Shown here: positions 8,947 to 18,755 of the stretch, piece after piece | Layout: each line of letters begins with the position of its first letter | How positions within the stretch are numbered: position 1 is the stretch's first letter | NCBI GenBank assembly: GCA_030065055.1 | Contig: JASJDS010000004.1 | Span: 1 to 60,792, forward strand | Reading direction: 5' to 3' | Source of the DNA: Calothrix sp. MO_192.B10 | Lineage (GTDB): Bacteria; Cyanobacteriota; Cyanobacteriia; Cyanobacteriales; Nostocaceae | DNA length: 60,792 bases | Notes under the pieces: generated by a model | Database searches by the model: none | The model's input: the letters and a program-made list of their open reading frames with translations, nothing else | Told to the model about the DNA's origin: nothing | Made by a program: the position numbers and the translations under genes

Positions 8947-10428
8947 ATGACAAACCAATCACTATTGATTTGGGGACTATTCCTGATTTTGGGATTTCCC
9001 ATCCTCACCATCGCCCTTGGGGAAGGTATTGAACAATTAACCCGGCAAAGTAACCCTTTTGCCAAGGTTTTACGTAATATCCGTCGCTGGCTTCTCCCTC
9101 CTTTGGCAGCCCTACTGGTGATGCGAAAGATTTTGGGGATTGCCGACACTGCCAACTCCTTGAAAATAGTAGAAACACTGTTGGGAGTAGCACTAATTTA
9201 CACTTTACTGTTACTAGTAAATACCATCTTTACCACCGGCAAACCCCAAAAAACATGGCAAATCCATATTACAAACCTCTTGTTTCAGGTGATTCGTGGT
9301 GCTTTGGTTTTGGGCATTAGTGCCTATATTCTAGGGTTGATTTGGCAGATTGATTTAAGTAAAATAGCCTCTGCTGCTGGGATCGGTTCACTGGTGATGG
9401 CGTTAGCACTCCAAGATACCTTAAGCAATCTCGTATCCGGATTTTTACTGATTTTAGAAGCTCCCTTCAAGGTAGGTGATTGGATTAAAGTGGGAGACAT
9501 TGAAGGGGAAGTAATTGAAATTAACTGGCGTGCTGTACGGTTGAAAAACCGCGATCGCGATGTGATTATTATACCTAATGGCAATTTGGGTAAGAATACA
9601 ATTCAAAATTATACAATTGTAGATCCCCTACACATGGTACGGATGATTTTACGATTTTCTTATTTCGATCCCCCCAATCGAGTCATCCAGATGCTCACAC
9701 AAACAGCCCTCGCCACAAAGGGAGTTGTATCCGATCCCCCACCTAGCATTGATACTCAAGATTATACTAATACCGCCATTGAGTATGAAGTCCAGGTATG
9801 TATTAAAGATTTTTTTGCTCTAGAAGACATCCAAGCCGAATTTATGACCCGGGTCTATTATGCCGCCAAACGTCACAAATTTACCTTACCCTATGGGGAT
9901 AAAGTTGAGTATCAACTGGGTGATTTTCCCCAGGAGCAAGGTATTACTACTGAAGAAATAGCCGCATCTTTAAAAACTTTCCCCTACTTTACATTTTTGC
10001 ATCCCAATACCCTGGAACATTTAGCACAATCAGCAATCGTAGAACATTTTGGCATTGGTGAACGAATTGTCGAAGCAGGGGAACTTGACCGGAAAATCTA
10101 TATTATCTTAGAGGGTAAGGTTTTACTCTCCGTCAAAGATATCAACCATCACCAACAAGAGGTGGCTTTCCTATCAGATGGTGACTTATTTGGTGAAACC
10201 GCATTATTACAGGGAGAGGTAAGCCAAGTATCGGTAACTGTAATTGATGATTTGAAAGCGATCGCAATTGAACCAGATAGTATAATTAATATCTTGGATC
10301 AATATCCCAAATTTGCGACGGAAATCAACTCCTTTATCCAAACTCGCAAGCAAGCTGTAGATAATGCCAAAGAAGTCGAACAATCCCTTGGTGAAGGAGT
10401 AGGGGCGGGGTTTCCCCGCCCGGAGTAA
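8947..10428 (+). CDS. MscS-family mechanosensitive channel with C-terminal cNMP-binding-like domain
   Basis: 493 residues. There are three to four TM helices in the first 160 residues. The Gly/Ala-rich pore helix and beta-domain core of MscS follow (IASAAGIGSLVMALALQDTL; FKVGDWIKVGDIEGEVIEI; IIPNGNLGKNTIQNY). Residues about 340-470 form a cyclic-nucleotide-binding fold (GERIVEAGELDRKIYIILEG; GDLFGETALLQGEVSQVSV). The phosphate-binding cassette keeps FGE but lacks the Arg usually found in PRAATV-type motifs, so ligand binding is doubtful. Channels of this class open on membrane tension and release solutes. The last 12 residues (GEGVGAGFPRPE) and the stop are encoded by a palindromic repeat that continues downstream. 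The neighbouring cyclase-like gene makes a cyclic-nucleotide link tempting, but both partners look degenerate. Confidence 0.9.
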   Translation: MTNQSLLIWGLFLILGFPILTIALGEGIEQLTRQSNPFAKVLRNIRRWLLPPLAALLVMRKILGIADTANSLKIVETLLGVALIYTLLLLVNTIFTTGKPQKTWQIHITNLLFQVIRGALVLGISAYILGLIWQIDLSKIASAAGIGSLVMALALQDTLSNLVSGFLLILEAPFKVGDWIKVGDIEGEVIEINWRAVRLKNRDRDVIIIPNGNLGKNTIQNYTIVDPLHMVRMILRFSYFDPPNRVIQMLTQTALATKGVVSDPPPSIDTQDYTNTAIEYEVQVCIKDFFALEDIQAEFMTRVYYAAKRHKFTLPYGDKVEYQLGDFPQEQGITTEEIAASLKTFPYFTFLHPNTLEHLAQSAIVEHFGIGERIVEAGELDRKIYIILEGKVLLSVKDINHHQQEVAFLSDGDLFGETALLQGEVSQVSVTVIDDLKAIAIEPDSIINILDQYPKFATEINSFIQTRKQAVDNAKEVEQSLGEGVGAGFPRPE

Positions 10429-10474
10429 GGGAGTGAAGGAGTAGGGGCGGGGTTTCCCCGCCCGGAGTGAGGGA
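10391..10474. repeat. 42-bp tandem duplication containing GGCGGGG-TTT-CCCCGCC palindrome
   Basis: Two copies lie 42 bp apart (palindrome cores 10404-10420 and 10446-10462), the first inside the 3' end of mscS. Further single cores occur at 33252-33268 and 41972-41988. A dispersed repeat family. Confidence 0.88.
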
Positions 10475-10608
10475 ATTATTTTCATGCTTGGTTGTGAGAT
10501 TTTCTCGTGGGAGACTGAGCAATTAATTCATAATGCCCCTTACAGAGGAGCTGCGCTAAGGTTAATGGTGCAAGCCCTAATTATGAATTATGAATTACGA
10601 ATTATGAA

Positions 10609-11133
10609 TTACGAATTATCACTATCCCCATAAGTATCATTTTGTTCGCGTTTAATCTGTTCTTCTAGGGATTGAATTTGCTCCCGACGGGCTTCTAGTT
10701 CTAAACTGCGACGAGCTAAATCTTGACTCTGCAATGTCAATTCTTGTCGCCATTGCTCTGCTTGTTCTTTTTCTTGACGCAAGAAATCTGGAGTAATACC
10801 AGTGGTAAGGTAATTACTTACTAAGTTCATTACCCAGTTAGTAGCTTCTTCTACCCATTCAATTTCTCCAGTGTCAGAAAGCTCCACTAACACCAGCATT
10901 TTTTCAATTAAACGAAAAGGAATGCGATCGCTACGAGAATGTGCCACAATTAAAATTTCTGACTGGGATATACTTCCACCTTTCACTTCGGAAGCATTAG
11001 CTTTATTACCCAATAAAATAAAAGTATCTTCCGGAATAATTACCCAGAAGTATTCTGCTTCCTGACGTGCTAAAAGTCGTAATTGATACCGAGCTAAAAA
11101 TTCATTTTTATGCACCTGAGCTAGATATAGCAT
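10609..11133 (-). CDS. Conserved-looking hypothetical protein with C-terminal coiled coil
   Basis: 174 residues, not assigned to a named family. The first about 100 residues look globular, alternating hydrophobic strands (EYFWVIIPEDTFILL; SEILIVAHSRSDRIPFRLIEKM). The last about 60 are a Glu/Gln/Arg-rich helix (EKEQAEQWRQELTLQSQDLA) typical of a coiled coil. No signal peptide or TM segment, so probably cytoplasmic. It is isolated between spacers and transcribed away from mscS. The ATG at 11133 is the only reasonable start. The stop lies in AATTACGAATTATGA-type repeat DNA. Function unknown. Confidence 0.7.
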   Translation of the reverse strand: MLYLAQVHKNEFLARYQLRLLARQEAEYFWVIIPEDTFILLGNKANASEVKGGSISQSEILIVAHSRSDRIPFRLIEKMLVLVELSDTGEIEWVEEATNWVMNLVSNYLTTGITPDFLRQEKEQAEQWRQELTLQSQDLARRSLELEARREQIQSLEEQIKREQNDTYGDSDNS

Positions 11134-11722
11134 GGATTCTAATTTTTTTATTTTGATTTATGATTTCCGAGGGATGGAGCAATTTTAGATTTTAGATTTT
11201 AGATTTTAGATTTTAGATTTTAGATTTTAGGTTGTGAAATAAATCCGGGGATTACTAAGGTGCGGCTTCTTGCTTTGCAACATCAAAGAATCACCGAGGG
11301 TAAATATCTTAAAGTCAATATCTTAAAGTAATTCGTAATGCCTCTTTCAGAGGAACTGCGCTAACGTAATTCGTAATTAAGTTTTGTAACGGTAATTTTA
11401 CCCCGACACAAAACATACTGCCACCAGAGGCAGGGGAATTAAACCCCCAAACTTGGTTAAAATATGTATGGGCTGGATCAAGTTTATGATAAATGCGAAG
11501 GTTCCTTGGGCGACTCCCTTTGAAAGCATCGCTACATAAACTTTCACCAAGTCAGACGGAAGAAGGAAGCTCGCGCCCTTGAATAGCTCTTAGCAAGGGA
11601 GAAAGACTATGCTTCCTACCCCTGCCCCCTTGCCTAGACATAGGGGGAGTGCCTTATTTTGGGCAGAAACCCTGGCTTTGGTCTTACCTCCCATTTATTA
11701 TGCTAAACTTTGCAGGCGATGT
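11134..11722. other. Intergenic, tandem heptamers, no gene seen
   Basis: A TTTAGAT heptamer array occupies 11182-11230. The phrase 'aatgcctctttcagaggaactgcgctaa' near 11338 resembles one near 10531, another dispersed repeat. The valS 3' side (about 11470-11700) contains palindromic stretches that could act as a terminator, but I cannot single one out. No coding sequence seen. Confidence 0.6.
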
Positions 11723-14713
11723 CTAAGACAACGTCTGAAGACGTGCGCGCAAAATTTCTCTTTGCTTTTCTGCTTCTGCTAGAGCATCCCTGACTCCTTG
11801 GACTACTTCTGCTGGTGCTTTATCCACAAACTTAGGATTATTTAATCTACCAGTCAAAGATTGAGCCTCATTTTCTACTTTACTTAAACTTTTTTCCAGT
11901 TTTGCCCGGAGAGCAGCAATATCTACTACCCCATCTAAAGGTATTAGCACTTGTACTGTCCCCACTACCCCAGCAATAACTTTTTCTGGTGTTGTTTGTG
12001 GTTCTTTTGATTCTGGGGTAGGCTCTGCACTAGTGATTTGGGAAACTTGTGCCCACACTTTCTGTCGTGACTGAGCCGAGATTAAGTTACGGCTAATAAA
12101 CCAGGTGGCGTAAAGGAAGCCAACAATTTCAAAAAAATTGCCGACAATAGGAATACTACCCATAGCGTTGGATATTGCAAAGGCAATTCTCACTAAGAAT
12201 AGGGAAAAGATAATAGCTAGGATTTTCCGCCAATTGCTCGATTTTGCAGGGGATTTTTGTCCCTCAGCAATGGTCAAATTCTCTACTTTCGCCAAATCTT
12301 TGATATAAGATTGTCCACTAGTCAGGATTTGCCTTTCTCTGTCGCTGTCAGTTTGCAAGTTGGTAGTAACTTTTGCTCCCGGCTTGACATCTGCTTCAGC
12401 TCGTAGATTACGAATGGTACGAATTGTACCAATTAGCAGTTCAAATTGTGACTCCAATTCTGGATTTACCAGCTTGGTGTCTGCTTCTGGGTAACGCTGA
12501 CAAGACAAACTTTGTTTAGAGTCTGCTCCTTGTTGGGTAAGGGTATGCCAAATTTCCTCAGTAATGTGGGGCATAAATGGACTTAAGAGCTTTAAAATCC
12601 CTTCCAGTACATATGCTAGGGTTTGTTGCGCTGCCTTGCGGGATGCAGCATCAGCTTTGTTTTGTAACCGGGACTTTACCAGTTCGATATACCAGTCACA
12701 AAAATCCCCCCAAATAAATTCATACAGAGCCTTAGCTGTTTCCCCTAACCCATATCTATCCATGTAAATATGGCTTTGTTGTACGACTTGGTTAAACCGG
12801 GAAAGAATCCATTGATCGCTTAACTCTGTAGCCTCTGGCACACCCAACTGTTGCGGTGTTTGACCGTCCAAGTTGATCATCACAAACCGCGCCGCATTCC
12901 ATAACTTATTGGCAAAGTTACGGGAAGCTTCCACTGATGAGGATTCATTCTTTTTGCGATCGTACTCTAGGCGGATATCTTGACCTGCTCCTGCCACCTC
13001 TTTAATCAGGGTATACCGCAGGGCATCTGTGCCATATTTATCCATTAATATCAGTGGATCAATACCATTATTCGCCGTCTTGGACATTTTTTTGCCCTTT
13101 TCATCTAGTACCAAGCCGTGGATATAAACATCCTTAAAGGGCATTTGTCCGGTAAAATGACCAGCCATCATGGTCATTCTGGCTACCCAGAAAAAGATAA
13201 TATCAAAACCCGTTACCAGGACACTGTTGGGATAATAAGTCTTTAAATCCGCAGTTTCTTCGGGCCATCCCAAGGTAGAAAAGGGCCATAATCCAGAGGA
13301 GAACCAAGTATCCAATACATCGGGATCTCTTTCTATCTGCACATTTTCCCCAAACTGTGCCACTAACTTTTCCCTGGCTTCGGCATCGCTACTTGCGACT
13401 ACAAAGGGGGTATTGTCAGCAATTTCTCCACCCGTTTCACTGACAGCATACCAAGCCGGGATTTGATGTCCCCACCACAACTGACGGGAAATGCACCAAT
13501 CCTTTAGTTTTACCAACCAATCCCGGTACACCTTCGTCCAACGTTCTGGAACAAAATGGGGAGAATTTTCCTTCTCTAGGAACTCCAGACATCTATCCGC
13601 CATGGGGCGAATCTTCACAAACCACTGGGTTGATAGTAAAGGTTCTACAGGTACTTTACCGCGATCGCTGTAGGGAACGCTATGTTTATAATCCTCTACC
13701 TTTACCAATACCCCATCAGCTTCTAGGCGTGCTACCACATTCTTTCTGGCAACAAACCTGTCTTGTCCTTGAAACTCCCCAGCATTTTCATTCAAACTGC
13801 CGTCCTTATTCATGATATTAATAAACGGCAGATTGTGACGCTTACCCATTTCAAAATCATTGGCATCGTGGGCAGGAGTTACCTTGACGCACCCAGTACC
13901 AAAGGTGGGATCGACCAACTCATCTGCAATGATGGGGATTTCCCGATTCATAATGGGCAACATCAGGGTTTTGCCAATCAGATGCTTGTAACGTTCATCA
14001 CTAGGATTTACAGCCACACCAGTATCACCCAGCATGGTTTCCGGTCTAGTGGTTGCTACTTCTACATACCCAGAACCATCGCTAAGGGGATAGCGGAAGT
14101 GCCAAAGATTTCCATCAACTTCTTTAGATTCCACCTCCACATCAGATACTGCTGATTGTGACGCTGGACACCAGTTTACCAAGTATTTACCGCGATAAAT
14201 TAGCCCTTCATTATAGAGGCTGTTAAAAGCATATAAAACCGCCTTGGACAAACCATTATCCAGGGTAAAACGTTCCCGTGACCAATCTGTGGATACACCC
14301 AAACGGCGCAACTGATTCACAATTGTCCCTCCAGATTGGGTCTTCCATTGCTTCGCCCGTTCGAGAAATTTTTCTCGTCCTAATTCGTAGCGAGTTTTCC
14401 CCTCTGCCGCCAATTGTTTTTCGAGAATTGTGTGTACGGCAATACTGGCGTGGTCTGTTCCTGGTAAATATAGGGCATTGCGTCCACACATCCGGTGGTA
14501 ACGTACCAGGGTATCAATCAAACTATTGTCAAAGGCGTGTCCCATGTGCAGACTACCAGTGACGTTAGGGGGTGGGATCACGATACAGTAGGATTCACCA
14601 TCCCGATTGGGATCGGCTTTGTAAACTTGGTTATCTTCCCAAAACTTTTGCCACTTCGCTTCGGTGGCAGAAGGTTCGTATAAGCTAGGGAGGTTGGTTG
14701 TTGTTGCGGTCAT
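11723..14713 (-). CDS. valS: Valyl-tRNA synthetase with CAAD membrane-anchor insertion
   Basis: 996 residues; charges tRNA-Val. The class I signatures are HMGH at residues 56-59 (in [14 protein letters not shown]) and KMSK at about 540. Rossmann core, editing domain and anticodon-binding domain are complete. Between the anticodon-binding domain and the C-terminal coiled-coil arm lies a roughly 70-residue insertion (about 815-885) with two hydrophobic helices ([33 protein letters not shown]). This matches the cyanobacterial aminoacyl-tRNA-synthetase appended domain (CAAD), known to anchor several synthetases to thylakoid membranes. The C-terminal arm ([18 protein letters not shown]) is intact. 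Single-gene transcription unit on the minus strand. Confidence 0.97.
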   Translation of the reverse strand: MTATTTNLPSLYEPSATEAKWQKFWEDNQVYKADPNRDGESYCIVIPPPNVTGSLHMGHAFDNSLIDTLVRYHRMCGRNALYLPGTDHASIAVHTILEKQLAAEGKTRYELGREKFLERAKQWKTQSGGTIVNQLRRLGVSTDWSRERFTLDNGLSKAVLYAFNSLYNEGLIYRGKYLVNWCPASQSAVSDVEVESKEVDGNLWHFRYPLSDGSGYVEVATTRPETMLGDTGVAVNPSDERYKHLIGKTLMLPIMNREIPIIADELVDPTFGTGCVKVTPAHDANDFEMGKRHNLPFINIMNKDGSLNENAGEFQGQDRFVARKNVVARLEADGVLVKVEDYKHSVPYSDRGKVPVEPLLSTQWFVKIRPMADRCLEFLEKENSPHFVPERWTKVYRDWLVKLKDWCISRQLWWGHQIPAWYAVSETGGEIADNTPFVVASSDAEAREKLVAQFGENVQIERDPDVLDTWFSSGLWPFSTLGWPEETADLKTYYPNSVLVTGFDIIFFWVARMTMMAGHFTGQMPFKDVYIHGLVLDEKGKKMSKTANNGIDPLILMDKYGTDALRYTLIKEVAGAGQDIRLEYDRKKNESSSVEASRNFANKLWNAARFVMINLDGQTPQQLGVPEATELSDQWILSRFNQVVQQSHIYMDRYGLGETAKALYEFIWGDFCDWYIELVKSRLQNKADAASRKAAQQTLAYVLEGILKLLSPFMPHITEEIWHTLTQQGADSKQSLSCQRYPEADTKLVNPELESQFELLIGTIRTIRNLRAEADVKPGAKVTTNLQTDSDRERQILTSGQSYIKDLAKVENLTIAEGQKSPAKSSNWRKILAIIFSLFLVRIAFAISNAMGSIPIVGNFFEIVGFLYATWFISRNLISAQSRQKVWAQVSQITSAEPTPESKEPQTTPEKVIAGVVGTVQVLIPLDGVVDIAALRAKLEKSLSKVENEAQSLTGRLNNPKFVDKAPAEVVQGVRDALAEAEKQREILRARLQTLS

Positions 14714-15198
14714 TTCAGTTATTATTTATCGGTTATCAGCTAGGGGATGAAAACTCAAGACAGACACATATGTTGTAATTTTCTTCTTATCTATGGGTGA
14801 ATCCGCTTGTTTGGAAACCACTATTATCAAAATAGAGGATGAAAACAATAAAACACCTAATAAATTTTGCCACAGGCAGGAGTGAAGGAGTGAAGGAGTG
14901 AAGGAGTGAGGGAGTGAAGGAGTGAAGGAGTGAGGGAGTGAAGGAATTAAGCTGTCAACCGTCAACTGTCAACCGTCAACTGTCAACTGTCAACTAACAA
15001 CTAACAACTAACAACTAACAACTAACAACCCCTCAATCACAAGGGGTGGCAAAAATTGAGACATATTGCCTAAAATGGAAGAAATGTCTAAGAAATCAAA
15101 GCTTTACCACAAAAGCAATTACTAAGCAGAAATTCACTTGCGGCTGTGGATAGCAGTGGTATTATGCGGTTATTACAAAAAGTAAAGGGCTATTTATT
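14714..15198. repeat. Intergenic with octamer and heptamer tandem arrays
   Basis: An octamer array of GGAGTGAA type fills about 14879-14944. Heptamers CAACTGT/CAACCGT and then CAACTAA fill about 14953-15028. The last 170 bases upstream of gpmI are AT-rich and should contain its promoter; no box is clear enough to call. Confidence 0.85.
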
Positions 15199-16797
15199 AT
15201 GACCAAAGCACCTGTTGCTCCCGTGGTGCTAGTCATTTTAGACGGATGGGGCTACTGTGAGAAGACACAAGGCAATGCTATTGCCGCAGCTAAGACTCCA
15301 GTAATGGATAGTTTATGGGCTGCTTATCCTCACACACTCATTCGCACCTCTGGAAAAGCTGTAGGACTGCCAGAAGGACAAATGGGCAACTCTGAAGTTG
15401 GTCATTTGAATCTTGGTGCTGGCAGGGTTGTACCTCAAGAATTAGTACGCATCTCGGATGCTGTGGAAGACGGTTCTATCAATAAAAATGTTGCACTGGT
15501 GGAAATTTGTCAGGCGGTGAAAAATCGTCATGGCAAGCTGCACATAGTGGGACTATGTTCTGAGGGTGGTGTACATTCCCATTTAAGCCATCTGTTTGGA
15601 CTTTTGGACTTGGCTAAATCCCAAGGAATTACGGAGGTTTGTATCCATGCGATCGCAGATGGACGGGATACTAAACCTACTGATGGTGTCAAATCAATGG
15701 GTCTAATTCAAGATTACATAGACCGCATTGGCATTGGACGTATATCTACCCTCAGTGGTAGATACTATGCTATGGATCGCGATCGCCGTTGGGATCGGGT
15801 ACAAAAAGCCTATGATGTGATGACACAAGATGGTGCTGGCGATGGACGCTCGGCAGCAGAAGTGTTGCAAGCATCCTATGGTGAAGGGATCACCGATGAA
15901 TTTGTCATACCCACCCGTCTTGCCCCTGGAGCCGTGGAATCAGGGGATGGAGTCATATTCTTCAATTTCCGCCCTGACCGCGCTAGACAGCTCACCCAGG
16001 CGTTTGTCAGCGATCAATTTGACAGTTTTGATCGGCAGCAAATCCAACCTTTGGATTTTGTCACCTTTACCCAGTACGATCCAGGTTTACCTGTGAATGT
16101 TGCCTTTGAACCCCAGAATCTGAGTAATATTTTGGGGGAAGTCATCGCCCAACAGGGTTTAAAGCAGTTTCGCACGGCAGAAACTGAAAAATACGCCCAT
16201 GTTACCTACTTCTTCAATGGCGGTTTAGAAGAACCTTTTCCTGGGGAAGACCGGGAACTAGTTAATAGCCCGATGGTAGCCACTTATGATCGCGCCCCCA
16301 CAATGTCTGCTGAAGCAGTTACAGATGTGGCGATCGCAGCTATCAATCAGGGCATTTACTCCCTAGTGGTAATCAACTATGCTAACCCTGATATGGTAGG
16401 ACATACAGGGCAAATAGAAGCCACTGTGTCAGCCATTGAGATGGTGGATAAATGTGTAGCTCGTTTAGTTACCGGTGTGAGTAAAGTGGGTGGGACAACA
16501 ATTATTACTGCCGACCACGGTAACGCTGAGTATATGATAGATGAAGGGGGACAACCCTGGACGGCTCACACCACCAATCCAGTTCCTTTAATCTTGGTTG
16601 AAGGAGAAAAGGTGAAAATCCCTGGGTATGGTGCAGAAGTTAACTTCAGGAGTGATGGTAAACTTGCTGATATTGCTCCTACTATTCTGGACATATTACA
16701 ATTACCCCAGCCTCCAGAAATGACTGGGCGATCGCTACTCCAAAATGCTGAGTATGAAGTGAAGTTGCCTCCCACTCCCGTAAGAGTTGGACTGTAA
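15199..16797 (+). CDS. gpmI: 2,3-bisphosphoglycerate-independent phosphoglycerate mutase
   Basis: 532 residues, the normal length. Interconverts 3- and 2-phosphoglycerate in glycolysis through a phosphoserine intermediate and Mn2+. The alkaline-phosphatase superfamily core is seen in VVLVILDGWGY (metal Asp), the nucleophile Ser65 in GQMGNSEVGHLN, ADGRDTKP, YYAMDRDRRWDR and ITADHGNAE near the C-terminus. The start codon follows AT-rich DNA. secG lies downstream on the same strand after about 160 bases, possibly co-transcribed, an arrangement often seen in cyanobacteria. Confidence 0.97.
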   Translation: MTKAPVAPVVLVILDGWGYCEKTQGNAIAAAKTPVMDSLWAAYPHTLIRTSGKAVGLPEGQMGNSEVGHLNLGAGRVVPQELVRISDAVEDGSINKNVALVEICQAVKNRHGKLHIVGLCSEGGVHSHLSHLFGLLDLAKSQGITEVCIHAIADGRDTKPTDGVKSMGLIQDYIDRIGIGRISTLSGRYYAMDRDRRWDRVQKAYDVMTQDGAGDGRSAAEVLQASYGEGITDEFVIPTRLAPGAVESGDGVIFFNFRPDRARQLTQAFVSDQFDSFDRQQIQPLDFVTFTQYDPGLPVNVAFEPQNLSNILGEVIAQQGLKQFRTAETEKYAHVTYFFNGGLEEPFPGEDRELVNSPMVATYDRAPTMSAEAVTDVAIAAINQGIYSLVVINYANPDMVGHTGQIEATVSAIEMVDKCVARLVTGVSKVGGTTIITADHGNAEYMIDEGGQPWTAHTTNPVPLILVEGEKVKIPGYGAEVNFRSDGKLADIAPTILDILQLPQPPEMTGRSLLQNAEYEVKLPPTPVRVGL

Positions 16798-16956
16798 AAA
16801 AAATTGTGAGTGATGAGTAATCAAGGATGGTTTAACCCAGACTTTAAACTCAAAACTCACCCTCTAGGTTAGCCAGTTGCTCCTCTTGGGTGGAATCCAA
16901 AACCGCACTAGTCTCACAACTGCTTGCAAAAGTTCAAAGATATAGATATTACCACC

Positions 16957-17190
16957 ATGAATGTCACTAACGTCGTACAAGGTATTTGGGCATTTTCTGC
17001 CATTGGCTTAATTGTTTTAGTTCTCCTCCACAGCCCGAAAGGTGATGGGATCGCAGCTATTGGTGGTCAAGCGCAGTTATTCAGCAGCACCAAAAGCGCG
17101 GAAAATACTCTGAATCGAGTCACCTGGATGCTCACAGTTATCTTTCTCGGCTTAACCATAGTTTTAAGTGCTAACTGGTTACCTAAATAA
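16957..17190 (+). CDS. secG: Preprotein translocase subunit SecG
   Basis: 77 residues from the ATG at 16957; the longer reading from 16924 is less likely because SecG proteins begin shortly before the first TM. Two transmembrane helices (GIWAFSAIGLIVLVLLHSP; WMLTVIFLGLTIVLSANWL) flank a cytoplasmic loop containing the family-typical Gly-rich segment KGDGIAAIGGQAQLFSSTKSA. SecG joins SecYE in the membrane channel and helps SecA-driven export. A CAGTTGA heptamer array (17199-17225) follows. Confidence 0.92.
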   Translation: MNVTNVVQGIWAFSAIGLIVLVLLHSPKGDGIAAIGGQAQLFSSTKSAENTLNRVTWMLTVIFLGLTIVLSANWLPK

Positions 17191-17302
17191 TTGAGGATGA
17201 CAGTTGACAGTTGACAGTTGACAGTGAAGTTTACATGTTTTGTGACCTGATAACTATAGGGTGTTTTTTATCTGGAAGTCCCTGTAGGGTTAATTAACAG
17301 CA

Positions 17303-18109
17303 ATGGGAAAACAAAGACTAAAACCCAAAACCCTATCTCCATTGTGGAAACCCTGGCTGTCACCCATACTCATAGCAACCATTAGCGGACTGCTCGCCAT
17401 CTTGATTAACGTGCAGTCTTTTGCTATTGGACAATCTAGCAATATTTTTATCCCCAAATCTCAGCGGAGCGATCGAGATTTAATTGCTGCTACTTTCCCC
17501 ACACCCCAAACCCATAAATTACCTCCCCAATTAGCACAGTGGCAAGATAGCAGTAACAGTGGTGACTATTTCTCCCAGGTAAAATCTACACCCGTTGGTT
17601 ACTTAATTTGGTCGGGGTTTCCCGTTCGCATTCGCATCGCCACACCCCAATTATCCAACACGATACAAGCTAATAATTGGGTAAATACAGTTTCCCAAGC
17701 GATCGCAGAATGGAATAACTACTTACCCCTAGAAATAGTCTCCCAAGCAGATGTAGCAGATATTACTATCATTAGAAAAGCACCACCTTTAAGATTTGAC
17801 CGCGATCGCAAAATAACCCGTGCCCGTTCTGCTCTCACAACCTATAATTTATACACTCAAAACAATATTCTCCACCACAGGTTTCAAATTCTCCTCAGTC
17901 CCAGTCAAACAGGTAAGTATCTCTTAGCAGCCGCCCGTCACGAACTCGGTCATGCTCTGGGAATTTGGGGTCATAGCCAAAAAGCCAGTGATGCTTTATA
18001 CCCTTCACAAGTTCGCAATCCACCTCTTATTTCCACTAGGGATGTTAATACCCTCAAGCGAGTTTACCAACAACCTACTAGTTTGGGATGGTCTATAAGG
18101 GGGAAGTAA
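17303..18109 (+). CDS. Secreted or membrane-anchored matrixin-like zinc metalloprotease
   Basis: 268 residues. An N-terminal hydrophobic segment (ILIATISGLLAILINVQSFA) serves as signal peptide or anchor. The zinc-binding motif HELGHALGIWGH begins at residue 213 and fits HExxHxxGxxH; about 10 residues later ALYP can serve as the Met-turn equivalent, although Met is replaced by Leu. Upstream, INVQ...AIAEWNNYLPLEI resembles the cyanobacterial matrixin-like peptidase group. Predicted to cleave proteins in the periplasm or outside; substrate unknown. The stop codon lies in the first unit of a TAATAAG repeat array. Monocistronic by appearance. Confidence 0.85.
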   Translation: MGKQRLKPKTLSPLWKPWLSPILIATISGLLAILINVQSFAIGQSSNIFIPKSQRSDRDLIAATFPTPQTHKLPPQLAQWQDSSNSGDYFSQVKSTPVGYLIWSGFPVRIRIATPQLSNTIQANNWVNTVSQAIAEWNNYLPLEIVSQADVADITIIRKAPPLRFDRDRKITRARSALTTYNLYTQNNILHHRFQILLSPSQTGKYLLAAARHELGHALGIWGHSQKASDALYPSQVRNPPLISTRDVNTLKRVYQQPTSLGWSIRGK

Positions 18110-18156
18110 TAAGTAATAAGTAATAAGTAATAAGTAATAAGTAATAAGTAATAAGT
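18106..18156. repeat. TAATAAG heptamer tandem array
   Basis: About seven near-perfect TAATAAG units, overlapping the stop codon of the metalloprotease gene. The same unit occurs at 8709-8760. Confidence 0.9.
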
Positions 18157-18755
18157 ATATAGGAATCCGGTTTGATTATTGAACGAAATTGGGTGTTTGT
18201 AGGGGCACTGCGGCTTGCGCCCTAGGGGAGTTCGGAGTGGGGAAGAATTATTTTTATCTCATCACCCCATCACCTCATCAACCACTAACCAACAACCATC
18301 AACTAACAACTAACAACCAACAACCAACAACCATCATCCCCCCATCACAAACACCCAATCATGGGATAATTCCCAGTTATATGTAATTTCTATACAAATT
18401 TGCTTTTTCTAGATGGCAATTTGGCAACAAAAACCAACTACCTCCCATTAGCCTATCCTTAATGTTTGTTTAAGGGAGGAGCCATTCATGTTGAGCTATT
18501 TTGTCTTTGACAAATTAACCAAAATGTAGTTAAGGGAAGTAGTATTACCCTTTTCTGTCAAAACGATCGCGGTTTTCTCCCAAAATTTTACACAGTATTC
18601 AGATTAAGTGTAATGAACCCTATTTTTTTTTCCCGTTTTAGTTTAAGATTTGTGTTGTATTTCAAATATTTTTTATAATAAATAAAGTAATCTTTGTATT
18701 ATACCAAAGGTTCTTATTTATCCTTAATAAGTAGTAATATTCCTTTAATAATGTA
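18157..18755. promoter_or_regulatory. Long rpaA upstream region
   Basis: 18280-18345 holds CAACTAA/CAACCAA tandem repeats. From about 18400 the DNA is AT-rich and repeat-free, consistent with a long untranslated leader and promoter(s) for rpaA. TTGTATTATACC at about 18690 and several TATAAT-like strings are present, but I cannot choose a start site. A short ORF with a strong ribosome-binding site lies inside (18488-18529). Confidence 0.45.
18488..18529 (+). CDS. Possible 13-residue leader peptide upstream of rpaA
   Basis: ATG at 18488 is preceded by GGGAGGAG at 8-9 bases, the best Shine-Dalgarno match in this spacer, and encodes MLSYFVFDKLTKM before a TAG. It ends 226 bases before rpaA. Speculative: the ribosome-binding-like sequence is the only evidence. 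Confidence 0.25.
   Translation: MLSYFVFDKLTKM

Noticed and set aside
13763-14155. 130-codon + strand frame inside valS
   Set aside because: Antisense shadow of the conserved ValRS catalytic and editing regions.
14953-15028. CAACTGT/CAACTAA tandem units considered as a CRISPR array
   Set aside because: Units are 7 bases with no spacers and no cas genes; they are short tandem repeats typical of filamentous cyanobacteria.
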